Shown: one piece after another, positions 35,295 through 42,820 of the stretch
Layout of the letters: each line of letters opens with the position of its first letter
Position numbering within the stretch: position 1 is the first letter of the stretch
Made by a program: the position numbers and the translations under genes
Assembly (NCBI RefSeq): GCF_001439785.1
Contig: NZ_JYLI01000006.1
Coordinates: 62,001 to 126,000 of the forward strand
Direction: 5' to 3'
DNA: 64,000 nt
Source of the DNA: Pseudomonas poae
Lineage (GTDB): Bacteria; Pseudomonadota; Gammaproteobacteria; Pseudomonadales; Pseudomonadaceae
The notes under the pieces: model-generated
Databases searched by the model: none
Seen by the model: the letters and a program-made list of their open reading frames with translations, nothing else
What the model was told of the DNA's origin: nothing

Positions 35295-36587
35295 ATGAAC
35301 AGCAGAGTCGATAAAACCCCTCATTTGCTCCGTCAGCGCGATCAATTCGTACCCCGTGGCCTGATCACCGCGCATCCGCTGGTGATTGACCGCGCCCAGG
35401 GCGCCGAACTCTGGGACGTGGAAGGCAAACGCTACCTCGATTTCGTCGGCGGTATCGGCGTGCTGAACATCGGTCATAACCACCCCAAAGTGGTCGCGGC
35501 GGTGCAGGCGCAGTTGCAGAAAGTCTCTCACGCCTGCTTCCAGGTGGTGGCCTACCAGCCTTATCTCGACCTGGCCCAACGCTTGTGCGAGATGATCGGC
35601 GGGGAAGAGGCCTACAAGGCGGCATTCTTCACGTCCGGCGCCGAGGCGGTGGAAAATGCGGTGAAGATCGCCCGCGCCCACACCAATCGTTCGGCGGTCA
35701 TTGCCTTTCGCGGCGGCTTCCACGGTCGTACGTTGCTCGGCACCACGCTCACTGGCATGAGCCAGCCGTACAAACAGAATTTCGGTCCGTTCGCGCCGGA
35801 GGTGTTTCACACCCCGTACCCCAACGCGTATCGCGGCATGACCAGCGAGCTGGCGCTCAAGGCGCTGGATGAATTGCTGGCCACCCAGGTTGCCCCGGAC
35901 CGCGTCGCGGCGATTCTCATCGAACCGGTGCAGGGCGACGGCGGTTTCCTCGCCGCGCCGCCGGAGTTTCTCCAGGCCTTGCGCGCATTGGCTGACAAAC
36001 ACGGCATCGTGCTGATCCTCGATGAAATCCAGACCGGTTTCGGTCGCACCGGCAGCTGGTTCGGTTTCCAACACTCGGGCATCCAGCCCGACCTGGTTAC
36101 CGTGGCCAAGAGCCTGGCCGGTGGCTTGCCGTTGTCCGGCGTGGTGGGCAAGACGCATATCATGGACGCGCCGCTGCCCGGCGGTCTGGGCGGCACCTAC
36201 GGCGGTAATGCGTTGGCCTGCGCGGCGGCGTTGGCGGTGATCAGCGCGTTCGAAGAGGAACAACTGCTGGCGCGCAGCCACGTGCTCGGCGAACGCCTGC
36301 GCCACGGTTTGCTCGGTTTGCAGGCGCGCTACCCGCGTATCGGTGACGTGCGCGGCACCGGCTTCATGCTGGCAATCGAACTGGTCAAGGACGACGCGGC
36401 GCGCAGCCCGGATGCCGACCTCAATCAGCGGGTGATCGACGAAGCCCGCGCCGGTGGTCTGCTGGTGATCAAGTGCGGCGTGTACCGCAACGTGCTGCGC
36501 TTCCTTGCGCCGTTGGTGACCACCGAGGCGCAGGTCGACGAAGCCGTGCAGATTCTTGACGCAGCCCTGGCACGGGTCTTGAACTGA
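35295..36587 (+). CDS. gabT: 4-aminobutyrate-type class III aminotransferase
   Basis: A 430-residue PLP enzyme, full length. Motifs: FFTSGAEAVENAVKIAR (PLP phosphate), IAFRGGFHGRTLLGTTLTG, LILDEIQTGFGRTG (acidic PLP contact), the Schiff-base lysine in VTVAKSLAGGLPLSG, and GTYGGNALAC. These match 4-aminobutyrate or 5-aminovalerate transaminases, which transfer the amino group to 2-oxoglutarate and give a semialdehyde. Expected partner: the semialdehyde dehydrogenase at 32294. Other omega-amino substrates cannot be excluded; the symbol is used in the family sense. Confidence 0.85.
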   Translation: MNSRVDKTPHLLRQRDQFVPRGLITAHPLVIDRAQGAELWDVEGKRYLDFVGGIGVLNIGHNHPKVVAAVQAQLQKVSHACFQVVAYQPYLDLAQRLCEMIGGEEAYKAAFFTSGAEAVENAVKIARAHTNRSAVIAFRGGFHGRTLLGTTLTGMSQPYKQNFGPFAPEVFHTPYPNAYRGMTSELALKALDELLATQVAPDRVAAILIEPVQGDGGFLAAPPEFLQALRALADKHGIVLILDEIQTGFGRTGSWFGFQHSGIQPDLVTVAKSLAGGLPLSGVVGKTHIMDAPLPGGLGGTYGGNALACAAALAVISAFEEEQLLARSHVLGERLRHGLLGLQARYPRIGDVRGTGFMLAIELVKDDAARSPDADLNQRVIDEARAGGLLVIKCGVYRNVLRFLAPLVTTEAQVDEAVQILDAALARVLN

Positions 36588-36681
36588 GCCGCTACCGGCG
36601 GCGAACCCGGCTGGCGGCACCGCCCGTGACCCGTTATGGGGCGCGGGCGGCCACACTGCATCATTGGAGGCGTGACCCCTC

Positions 36682-37329
36682 ATGGGACTGACAGATTATC
36701 GAGCGTTGCTGATCGATTGTGATGGGGTGCTGGTGGACCGTGACTCGGGCGTGTTCGCCGCGTTGCAGCCGCTGCTCGACAGCCGTGGCGGGCCAGCGCC
36801 AGCCAGGGAGCAGGTGCTGGCCGAATTCAATACGGTGATCGAGGGCCTCTACCCGCGGTTTGCCGAGCTGGGCTTCAGCGGCGTGCTGTGTTTTGCCCAT
36901 CGCCAGCTCGCCGAGCGCTGGGGGCTGCACGCCAGTTGGGAGGAGGGCATGAGCTTTGCGCGTTCGGCGGGCAACTGGTCGCTGTTCGAGGATGCGCCGG
37001 GGGCGATGCTGTACCTGCGCAAGTTCTATCGTCTGCTGGTGCGCGGCGACCGCGATGCCGAAGACCGTAAGCTGTTGTGCGAGCGCCTGGGCATCGAGGC
37101 GGAGCATTTCATTTCCCTGATCGAGGCTGAGCAATGGCTTGACCGCAAAGGGGCGCAGGTAGAGCCTGTGTTGCACGTGACCCGCGCATCAGCCGGCGCC
37201 GTTCTGGCGCTGGACCGTTGCCTGATCGGCCGCAACCGCTCGCCGCAGCCCACGCCGTGTGCGGCCGATTACTGCATTAACAGCATGGCTGATCTGGTCG
37301 CTCAGCATCAGCTGTCTTTACGGCGCTGA
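36682..37329 (+). CDS. HAD-like hydrolase of unknown substrate
   Basis: A 215-residue cytoplasmic protein. Nucleophile motif LLIDCDGVLVDRDSG is at residues 9-23, with both aspartates. A helical cap follows to about residue 100, and a lysine-containing region is near 120. The usual acidic motif IV (GDxxxD or similar) is not evident: the expected place reads ALDRCLIGRNR. It may be a phosphatase with altered metal binding. It starts 94 bases after the GabT-like gene and ends 44 bases before the Lrp-type regulator, so it may belong to the same unit. Confidence 0.7.
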   Translation: MGLTDYRALLIDCDGVLVDRDSGVFAALQPLLDSRGGPAPAREQVLAEFNTVIEGLYPRFAELGFSGVLCFAHRQLAERWGLHASWEEGMSFARSAGNWSLFEDAPGAMLYLRKFYRLLVRGDRDAEDRKLLCERLGIEAEHFISLIEAEQWLDRKGAQVEPVLHVTRASAGAVLALDRCLIGRNRSPQPTPCAADYCINSMADLVAQHQLSLRR

Positions 37330-37373
37330 TTTTGCTAGAAGATTGCTTACAAACGGCAGTCAAGAGGTATGCA

Positions 37374-37862
37374 ATGGAAGGGCTCGTCAAGCTGGACCGG
37401 ATCGACATCAGCATTCTGGTTGAACTGCAAAAAGATGGTCGGATGACCAACGTCAGCCTGGCCGATGCCGTGGGCCTGTCCGCCAGCCCCTGCCTGCAAC
37501 GGGTCAAGCGGCTGGAGTCGGCCGGTTATATCTCCAGCTACAAGGCGCATCTGAACCTGGCCAAGATCACCGATTCGGTCACGGTGTTCACCGAAATTAC
37601 CCTCAGCGACCACAAGCGTGAAGACTTCGCCAAGTTCGAATCCAACATCCGCCTGGTGGATGAGGTGCTCGAATGCCATCTGATCAGCGGCGGCTACGAT
37701 TACCTGGTGCGCTTCATGACCCGCAGCATCCAGCATTACCAGGAAGTGGTCGAAGGCCTGCTGGACAAGAACATCGGCATCTCCAAGTACTTCAGCTACA
37801 TCGTGATCAAATCACCGGTGTTGAAAGACGGCGTGCCGCTGCGCAAGCTGCTGCGTCACTGA
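37374..37862 (+). CDS. Lrp/AsnC family transcriptional regulator
   Basis: A 162-residue regulator. The N-terminal helix-turn-helix (about 10-60) reads LDRIDISILVELQKDGRMTN and LADAVGLSASPCLQRVKRLE. The C-terminal RAM effector domain (about 70-150) has ECHLISGGYDYLVRF. AAGAGGT stands before the ATG at 37374. Last gene of the plus-strand accessory region, so a likely local amino-acid-responsive regulator of the gabT-type genes. Its stop overlaps the convergent permease gene by seven bases. Confidence 0.9.
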   Translation: MEGLVKLDRIDISILVELQKDGRMTNVSLADAVGLSASPCLQRVKRLESAGYISSYKAHLNLAKITDSVTVFTEITLSDHKREDFAKFESNIRLVDEVLECHLISGGYDYLVRFMTRSIQHYQEVVEGLLDKNIGISKYFSYIVIKSPVLKDGVPLRKLLRH

Positions 37863-39052
37863 GTGCGGTTTCGCCCGTTCAGGATCAGCAGGGTCAACAG
37901 CCCCGCGACAATGCCCCAGAATGCCGATCCGATGGAAAACAGCGTCAGCCCTGATGCGGTGACCATGAAGGTGATCAGCGCCGCCTCGCGTTCCTTAGGT
38001 TCGTGCATGGCGACGCTCAGGCCGTTGATGATCGAGCCGAACAACGCCAGCGCCGCAATCGACAGCACCAGCTCTTTTGGCAAGGCGGCGAACAATGCCG
38101 CCAGGGTCGCGCCGAACACCCCTGCAATGCCGTAGAACAGCCCGCACCACACGGCGGCGGTGTAGCGCTTGTGGCGATCCTCATGGGCGTGCGGCCCGGT
38201 GCAGATGGCCGCGCTGATCGCCGCCAGGTTGATGCCGTGCGAACCGAACGGCGCCAGCAGCAGCGAGGCCAGCCCGGTGACGCTGATCAACGGCGAGGCC
38301 GGCACGTTGTACCCGTCGGCGCGCAGCACGGCGATGCCGGGCATGTTCTGCGAGGTCATCGCCACCACGAACAGCGGGATGCCGATGCTGATGGTTGCCG
38401 CGAGCGAGAAGTGCGGCGTGGTCCACACCGGCACCGCCACTTCCAGGTGAAAGGCGCTGAAATCCAGCAGCCCCAGCAGCCCGGACAATGCGGTGCCGAT
38501 CACCAGCGCAGCGAGCACCGCATAACGCGGCGACAGGCGCTTGATGATCAGGTAGGTAAAAAACATTCCCAGCACCAGCGCGGTGCGATGTTGCGCGGCG
38601 ACGAAAATCTCGCTGCCGATCTTGAACAGGATGCCAGCCAGCAACGCTGCGGCCAGTGATGCGGGGATGCGCTTGAGTAGTTTTTCAAAGCTGCCGGTCA
38701 GCCCGCAGAGCGTCACCAGCACCGCGCAGGTGATGTAGGCACCAATGGCCTCGCCGTAGCTCACGCCGCCCAGGCTGGTGATCAACAGCGCAGCGCCGGG
38801 TGTCGACCAGGCGACGGTAATCGGCGTGCGGTAGCGCAGCGACAGGCCGATGCTGCACACCGCCATGCCGATGGACAGCGCCCAGATCCACGAAGAAATC
38901 TGCGCCGTGGTCAAACCGGCCGCCTGGCCGGCCTGGAACATCAGCACCAGGGAGCTGGTATAGCCAGTCATCATGGCGATAAAACCGGCGACGACGGCCG
39001 ACGGCGAAGTGTCGGCCAGCGGGCGCAGGGGCGCGTGAATGGCATCGGTCAT
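37856..39052 (-). CDS. BenE family (benzoate/H+ symporter-like) inner-membrane transporter
   Basis: A 398-residue protein with about twelve hydrophobic segments matching the BenE/YdcO family throughout (SPSAVVAGFIAMMTGYTSSL, TPITVAWSTPGAALL, GIPLFVVAMTSQNMPGIAVLRADGYN, GSHGINLAAISAAICTGPHAH). Family members are named after benzoate uptake, but that has been shown for few. The position beside a GntR regulator and guaD-xdh suggests a nucleobase or other cyclic compound as an alternative. Divergent from the GntR gene. Confidence 0.85.
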   Translation of the reverse strand: MTDAIHAPLRPLADTSPSAVVAGFIAMMTGYTSSLVLMFQAGQAAGLTTAQISSWIWALSIGMAVCSIGLSLRYRTPITVAWSTPGAALLITSLGGVSYGEAIGAYITCAVLVTLCGLTGSFEKLLKRIPASLAAALLAGILFKIGSEIFVAAQHRTALVLGMFFTYLIIKRLSPRYAVLAALVIGTALSGLLGLLDFSAFHLEVAVPVWTTPHFSLAATISIGIPLFVVAMTSQNMPGIAVLRADGYNVPASPLISVTGLASLLLAPFGSHGINLAAISAAICTGPHAHEDRHKRYTAAVWCGLFYGIAGVFGATLAALFAALPKELVLSIAALALFGSIINGLSVAMHEPKEREAALITFMVTASGLTLFSIGSAFWGIVAGLLTLLILNGRNRTQ

Positions 39053-39172
39053 GATGAGGGTGTTCCTTTTACCTGGGTATTTGCCGGTGAGGGCGCAGAT
39101 TCAAGCCTAAACTCAAAGGTCACCGGTCATTGCAATACAGCCGGGACCGCAAACAGCCGTACAGTGTGTTGG

Positions 39173-39191
39173 CGTATACGGTTGTGTACAA
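39173..39191. promoter_or_regulatory. Candidate GntR operator between benE-like and gntR-like genes
   Basis: CGTATACG (39173-39180, perfect palindrome) and TTGTGTACAA (39182-39191, four-base arms) lie side by side in the 227-base divergent gap, about 90 bases before the regulator ATG. FCD-type GntR proteins often bind short palindromes of the TTGTnTACAA kind. Inference only. Confidence 0.35.
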
Positions 39192-39279
39192 TGTGCCCCG
39201 TTTTCAGGCGATACTTGCCAGCGTCACGCTGTTGCCGTATTACCGTTAATTCGCCGCCGTTCTCCAAACCCGAGTGCTC

Positions 39280-40044
39280 ATGAACGAACAGTTGCAACCT
39301 CTCAAGAAACAACCGCGCGCCGGCAAAACCGGTCGCACCGGCACCCAGGACGATATCGTCTATGCGCATATCTTCGAGGCGATCCTCGAACAGCGCCTGG
39401 CACCCGGCACCAAATTGAGTGAAGAGGCACTGGGCGAAATCTTTGGCGTGAGCCGCACCATCATTCGCCGTGCGCTGTCGCGTCTGGCCCATGAAGGCGT
39501 GGTGCTGCTGCGGCCCAATCGCGGTGCGGTGGTTGCCAGCCCGAGTGTCGAAGAGGCCCGCCAAGTGTTCATGGCGCGGCGTCTGGTGGAGCGCGCGATC
39601 ACTGAATTGGCCGTGCAGCACGCCACCGCCGAGCAGTTGGCCGAACTGCGTCAGATGGTCAACGACGAGCGCGACAGCTTTTCCCGGGGGGATCGTGGTG
39701 CGGGTATTCGTCTGTCCGGCGAATTTCACCTCAAACTGGCGGAAGCGGCGAAGAATGCGCCGCTGATCAGCTTTCAGCGCAGCCTGGTTTCGCAGACTTC
39801 ATTGATCATCGCGCAGTACGAAAGCGGCAACCGCTCGCATTGTTCCTACGATGAACATACCCAGTTGATTGACGCGATCGAGGCGCGCGATGCGGTGCTG
39901 GCGGTGGATTTGATGATGCATCATATGGATCATATCGACAGCAAGCTCAACCTTGACGAGGAAGGGGCTTCGGATGATTTGCATGCGGTGTTTTCGCATT
40001 TGTTGCAGACCAGGAAGGGTGGGCGGTCTTCGTTGAAGGTGTGA
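39280..40044 (+). CDS. GntR family (FCD subfamily) transcriptional regulator
   Basis: A 254-residue regulator. The N-terminal winged helix (about 25-90) reads ILEQRLAPGTKLSEEALGEIFGVSRTIIRRALSRLA. The C-terminal FCD ligand-binding domain (about 100-235) carries metal-ligand-type histidines in EFHLKLAEAA and MMHHMDHIDSKL. GTG and CTC codons precede the chosen ATG. Convergent with guaD and divergent from the BenE-like permease. It may control the permease and/or purine catabolism. Confidence 0.9.
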   Translation: MNEQLQPLKKQPRAGKTGRTGTQDDIVYAHIFEAILEQRLAPGTKLSEEALGEIFGVSRTIIRRALSRLAHEGVVLLRPNRGAVVASPSVEEARQVFMARRLVERAITELAVQHATAEQLAELRQMVNDERDSFSRGDRGAGIRLSGEFHLKLAEAAKNAPLISFQRSLVSQTSLIIAQYESGNRSHCSYDEHTQLIDAIEARDAVLAVDLMMHHMDHIDSKLNLDEEGASDDLHAVFSHLLQTRKGGRSSLKV

Positions 40045-40077
40045 ACACATTTTAAAAGTGTGGGAGGGGGCTTTAAT

Positions 40078-40423
40078 TGTGTACATATCCGTTGCTGCGG
40101 TAACGGCTGCTTGCGGTTCCGCCCTTACGGCGGGTCACTTTTTGAAGAGCGCAAAAAGTAACCAAAAACGCTTCGCCCCACCACTCGGCACCTCGCTAAT
40201 GCTCGGTGTGCCCGCACTCCGGCTTGAATCCGTGGGCCGCCGCAATGGGCCATCCCTGGCCCAGTGCGGCTAACCCGGCGTCCTGCCGGGTTACCCACGG
40301 ATTCAAGCCTGCGTTCGGCCAGCGTGGTTGACGGGGCGCTTGATCAAAATCAAAAGCCAAAGCAAAGCAGATCAAAAGCAGATCAAAAGCAGATCAAAAG
40401 CAGGATCTGGTTCATTCGCTTCT
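40078..40423 (+). repeat. Dispersed structured repeat, copy 3 of 3 (longest), with cloverleaf-like core
   Basis: Begins TGTGTACATATCCGTTGC and contains GGTTCCGCCCTTACGGCGGGTCAC and CACTCGGCACCTCGC. Its core is 40221-40309, where the 16-base arms GGCTTGAATCCGTGGG / CCCACGGATTCAAGCC enclose two more hairpins. GTGGTTGACGGGGCGC follows, then short tandem AGATCAAAAGC units (about 40367-40403). Related copies are 33755-33994 and 19861-20010. It fills most of the gap between two convergent genes. Confidence 0.8.
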
Positions 40424-40511
40424 CTGTGGGAGCTGGCTTGCCTGCGATGCAGACACCTCAATGCATCAGGCAGGCCCAGTCGATGCCTTCGCAGGCAAGC
40501 CAGCTCCCACA
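40424..40511. repeat. REP doublet (CTGGCTTGCCTGCGA type)
   Basis: TGTGGGAGCTGGCTTGCCTG at the left and the inverted CAGGCAAGCCAGCTCCCACA at the right, about 45 bases apart. Adjoins the structured repeat exactly as at 19778-19860. Confidence 0.85.
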
Positions 40512-40545
40512 TTTGATCGCGTTCACCTTCCCCGTGTAGCCAGGA

Positions 40546-41850
40546 TCACCGTTGGTGCACCAACCGGCCAGCCGCATAGGTCTGCAACACCGTCCGATCA
40601 TCCCCCAGCGTCATCAACACAAACAACGTCTCGGCAATATCTTTTGACTGCTTCAAGCGATAACTGAGCAGCGGCGTAGCGTTGTAATCCAATACCAGAA
40701 AGTCCGCATCCGTACCCGGTTGCAACGTCCCGATCCTGTCCTCCAGACGCAGCGCCCGCGCGCCGCCCAGCGTGGCGAGGTACAGCGACTTGAACGGGCT
40801 CAACCGCACGCCCTGCAACTGCATGACTTTGTACGCCTCGTTCAGGGTCTGCAGCAGCGAGAAACTGGTGCCACCGCCCACGTCGGTGCCCAGGCCGACA
40901 TTGAGCTTGTGCTTCTCGGCCATCGGCAGGTTGAACAGCCCGCTGCCCAGAAACATGTTCGAGGTAGGGCAGAAGGCGACCGCCGAGCCGGTCTGCGCCA
41001 GGCGCGCGCATTCGTCGTCACACAGGTGCACGCCGTGGGCGAACACCGAGCGTTCGCCCAGCAGCTTGTAGTGGTCGTACACGTCCAGGTAGCCGCTGCG
41101 CTCCGGGAACAGCTCCTTCACCCATTCGACTTCCTGCGTGTTCTCGCTGATGTGGGTCTGCAGGTACAGGTCGGGGTATTCCCCCAGCAACTGCCCGGCC
41201 AGTGTCAGTTGCTCCGGCGTGCTGGTGGGCGCAAAACGCGGGGTGACGGCATAGTGCAGGCGGCCCTTGCCGTGCCAGCGTTCGATCAGCGCCTTGCTGT
41301 CCGCGTAGCTGGTTTGGGCGGTGTCGGTGAGGTAGTCCGGCGCGTTGCGGTCCATCATCACTTTGCCGGCGATCATGCGCAGGTCGAGTTTTTGCGCGGC
41401 TTCAAAGAATGCGTCCACCGACTGCGGGTGCACGCTGGCGAACACCAGCGCGGTGGTGGTGCCGTTGCGCAGCAGTTCCTTGATGAAAATATCCGCGACG
41501 TGCTCGGCATGGGCTTTGTCGGCGAACTGGCTTTCGCACGGAAAGGTGTAGGTGTTGAGCCAATCGAGCAATTGCTCGCCGTAGGCGCCGACCATGCCGG
41601 TTTGCGGCAGGTGGATATGGGTGTCGATCAGCCCTGGCGTGATCAGCGCGTCCTGATAATGAACGACTTCGGTATCGGCGGGCAGGCTCGGCAGCAGGTC
41701 GGCGGCGTGGCCGACGGCGCTGATAAGGCCGTTTTCGATCACCAGCAGACCGTCTTCGAAATACTCGTAGGAGGCTTCGATCCCCACTTCGGCAGGGTCG
41801 CCGATGCTGTGCAGGAGGGCGGCGCGGTAGGCTTTGCGAGTCAAAGGCAT
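40546..41850 (-). CDS. guaD: Guanine deaminase
   Basis: Zinc amidohydrolase converting guanine to xanthine, the step before xanthine dehydrogenase. 434 residues. Motifs: PGLIDTHIHLPQTGM (zinc His pair), LQTHISENTQEVEWV, FAHGVHLCDDE and GLGTDVGGGTSFS (zinc Asp). The length and PQTGM segment are specific for GuaD. Last gene of the minus-strand unit xdhA-xdhB-xdhC-guaD, 12 bases after xdhC. Confidence 0.95.
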   Translation of the reverse strand: MPLTRKAYRAALLHSIGDPAEVGIEASYEYFEDGLLVIENGLISAVGHAADLLPSLPADTEVVHYQDALITPGLIDTHIHLPQTGMVGAYGEQLLDWLNTYTFPCESQFADKAHAEHVADIFIKELLRNGTTTALVFASVHPQSVDAFFEAAQKLDLRMIAGKVMMDRNAPDYLTDTAQTSYADSKALIERWHGKGRLHYAVTPRFAPTSTPEQLTLAGQLLGEYPDLYLQTHISENTQEVEWVKELFPERSGYLDVYDHYKLLGERSVFAHGVHLCDDECARLAQTGSAVAFCPTSNMFLGSGLFNLPMAEKHKLNVGLGTDVGGGTSFSLLQTLNEAYKVMQLQGVRLSPFKSLYLATLGGARALRLEDRIGTLQPGTDADFLVLDYNATPLLSYRLKQSKDIAETLFVLMTLGDDRTVLQTYAAGRLVHQR

Positions 41851-41862
41851 GGGGGTCTCGAT

Positions 41863-42702
41863 TCAGATAGCTTGGCTGCGACGTGACGCCGGCAGCAGTT
41901 TGGCAATGGGTTCGGCGCGGGCAGCGTGCTGGCCGAAACTGGCGTTGTAGGTGGCGATGATTTCGCCGGCGATGGAAATGGCGATCTCCATCGGCAGTTT
42001 GCCCTTCACCTCGGTGAGGCCCATGGGGCAGCGCATGCGTTGCAAGTGCGCGGCGTCGAAACCGCGATCGCGCAGACGGTGTTCGAACTTGACGCGTTTG
42101 GTTTTGGAGCCGATCAGGCCGAAGTAGGTGAAGTCGTTGCGCTTGAGCAGGGCGGCGGTCAGTTCCAGGTCCAGCGCGTGATTGTGGGTCATGACGATGC
42201 AGTAGCTGCCCGCCGGCAGGTCGGCAATTTCGTCGACCGGCTCTTCGCTGACGATTTTACGCACGCCCTCGGGAATCTGTTGCGGAAATTCCTGCTCTCG
42301 CGAATCGATCCAGCGCACCCGGCACGGCAGGCTGGCCAGCAACGGCACCAGTGCGCGGCCGACATGGCCTGCGCCGAATACCGCAATGTGCGCCTGCACC
42401 TGGCCCATGGGCTCGAACAGCAGCACGGTCACGCCGCCACAGCACTGGCCCAGGCTGGCGCCGAGGCTGAAGCGCTCCAGGTGGGTGTTTTGCTGGCCGC
42501 GCGCAAGCATGTCGCGGGCGATCTGCATCGCCTTATATTCCAGGTGCCCGCCGCCGATGGTGTCGAAGGTCCGGTCGGCGCTGATCACCATCTTCGAACC
42601 GGCATTGCGCGGGGTGGAGCCCAGTTCTTCGATGATGGTGACGAGCACGCAGGGTTCGCCGCTGGTTTGCAGGTGGGCGAGGGCGCTGATCCAGTTGTTC
42701 AT
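41863..42702 (-). CDS. xdhC: Xanthine dehydrogenase accessory protein XdhC
   Basis: A 279-residue cytoplasmic chaperone that binds molybdenum cofactor and promotes its sulfuration and insertion into XdhB. The family XdhC/CoxI N-terminal region (CVLVTIIEELGSTPRNAGSKM) and the C-terminal Rossmann-like region (IAVFGAGHVGRALVPLLASL, TYFGLIGSKTKR) are present. The start MNNWISALAHLQ at 42702 was chosen over an extension that runs into REP sequence. It is separated from xdhB by 118 bases containing two REP elements. Confidence 0.93.
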   Translation of the reverse strand: MNNWISALAHLQTSGEPCVLVTIIEELGSTPRNAGSKMVISADRTFDTIGGGHLEYKAMQIARDMLARGQQNTHLERFSLGASLGQCCGGVTVLLFEPMGQVQAHIAVFGAGHVGRALVPLLASLPCRVRWIDSREQEFPQQIPEGVRKIVSEEPVDEIADLPAGSYCIVMTHNHALDLELTAALLKRNDFTYFGLIGSKTKRVKFEHRLRDRGFDAAHLQRMRCPMGLTEVKGKLPMEIAISIAGEIIATYNASFGQHAARAEPIAKLLPASRRSQAI

Positions 42703-42733
42703 GGTGACCTCTTGTGGTGTCTGTCGGGCCGTC

Positions 42734-42812
42734 ATCGCGGGCAAGCCCGCTCCCACATTTGACTGCATTCACACATCAAAATGTGGGAGCTGGCTTGCCT
42801 GCGATGGCAGCA
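42734..42812. repeat. Two single REP elements inside the xdh operon
   Basis: ATCGCGGGCAAGCCCGCTCC (42734-42757 region) and TGTGGGAGCTGGCTTGCCTG (42781-42812 region) lie in the xdhB-xdhC gap. They belong to two different REP types and do not form a clean doublet with each other. Confidence 0.7.
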
Positions 42813-42820
42813 CCTCGGTC

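Noticed and set aside
40350..40405. Tandem AGATCAAAAGC units as a possible CRISPR-like array
   Set aside because: Units are 11 bases, contiguous and without spacers; they belong to the dispersed repeat found at two other sites.
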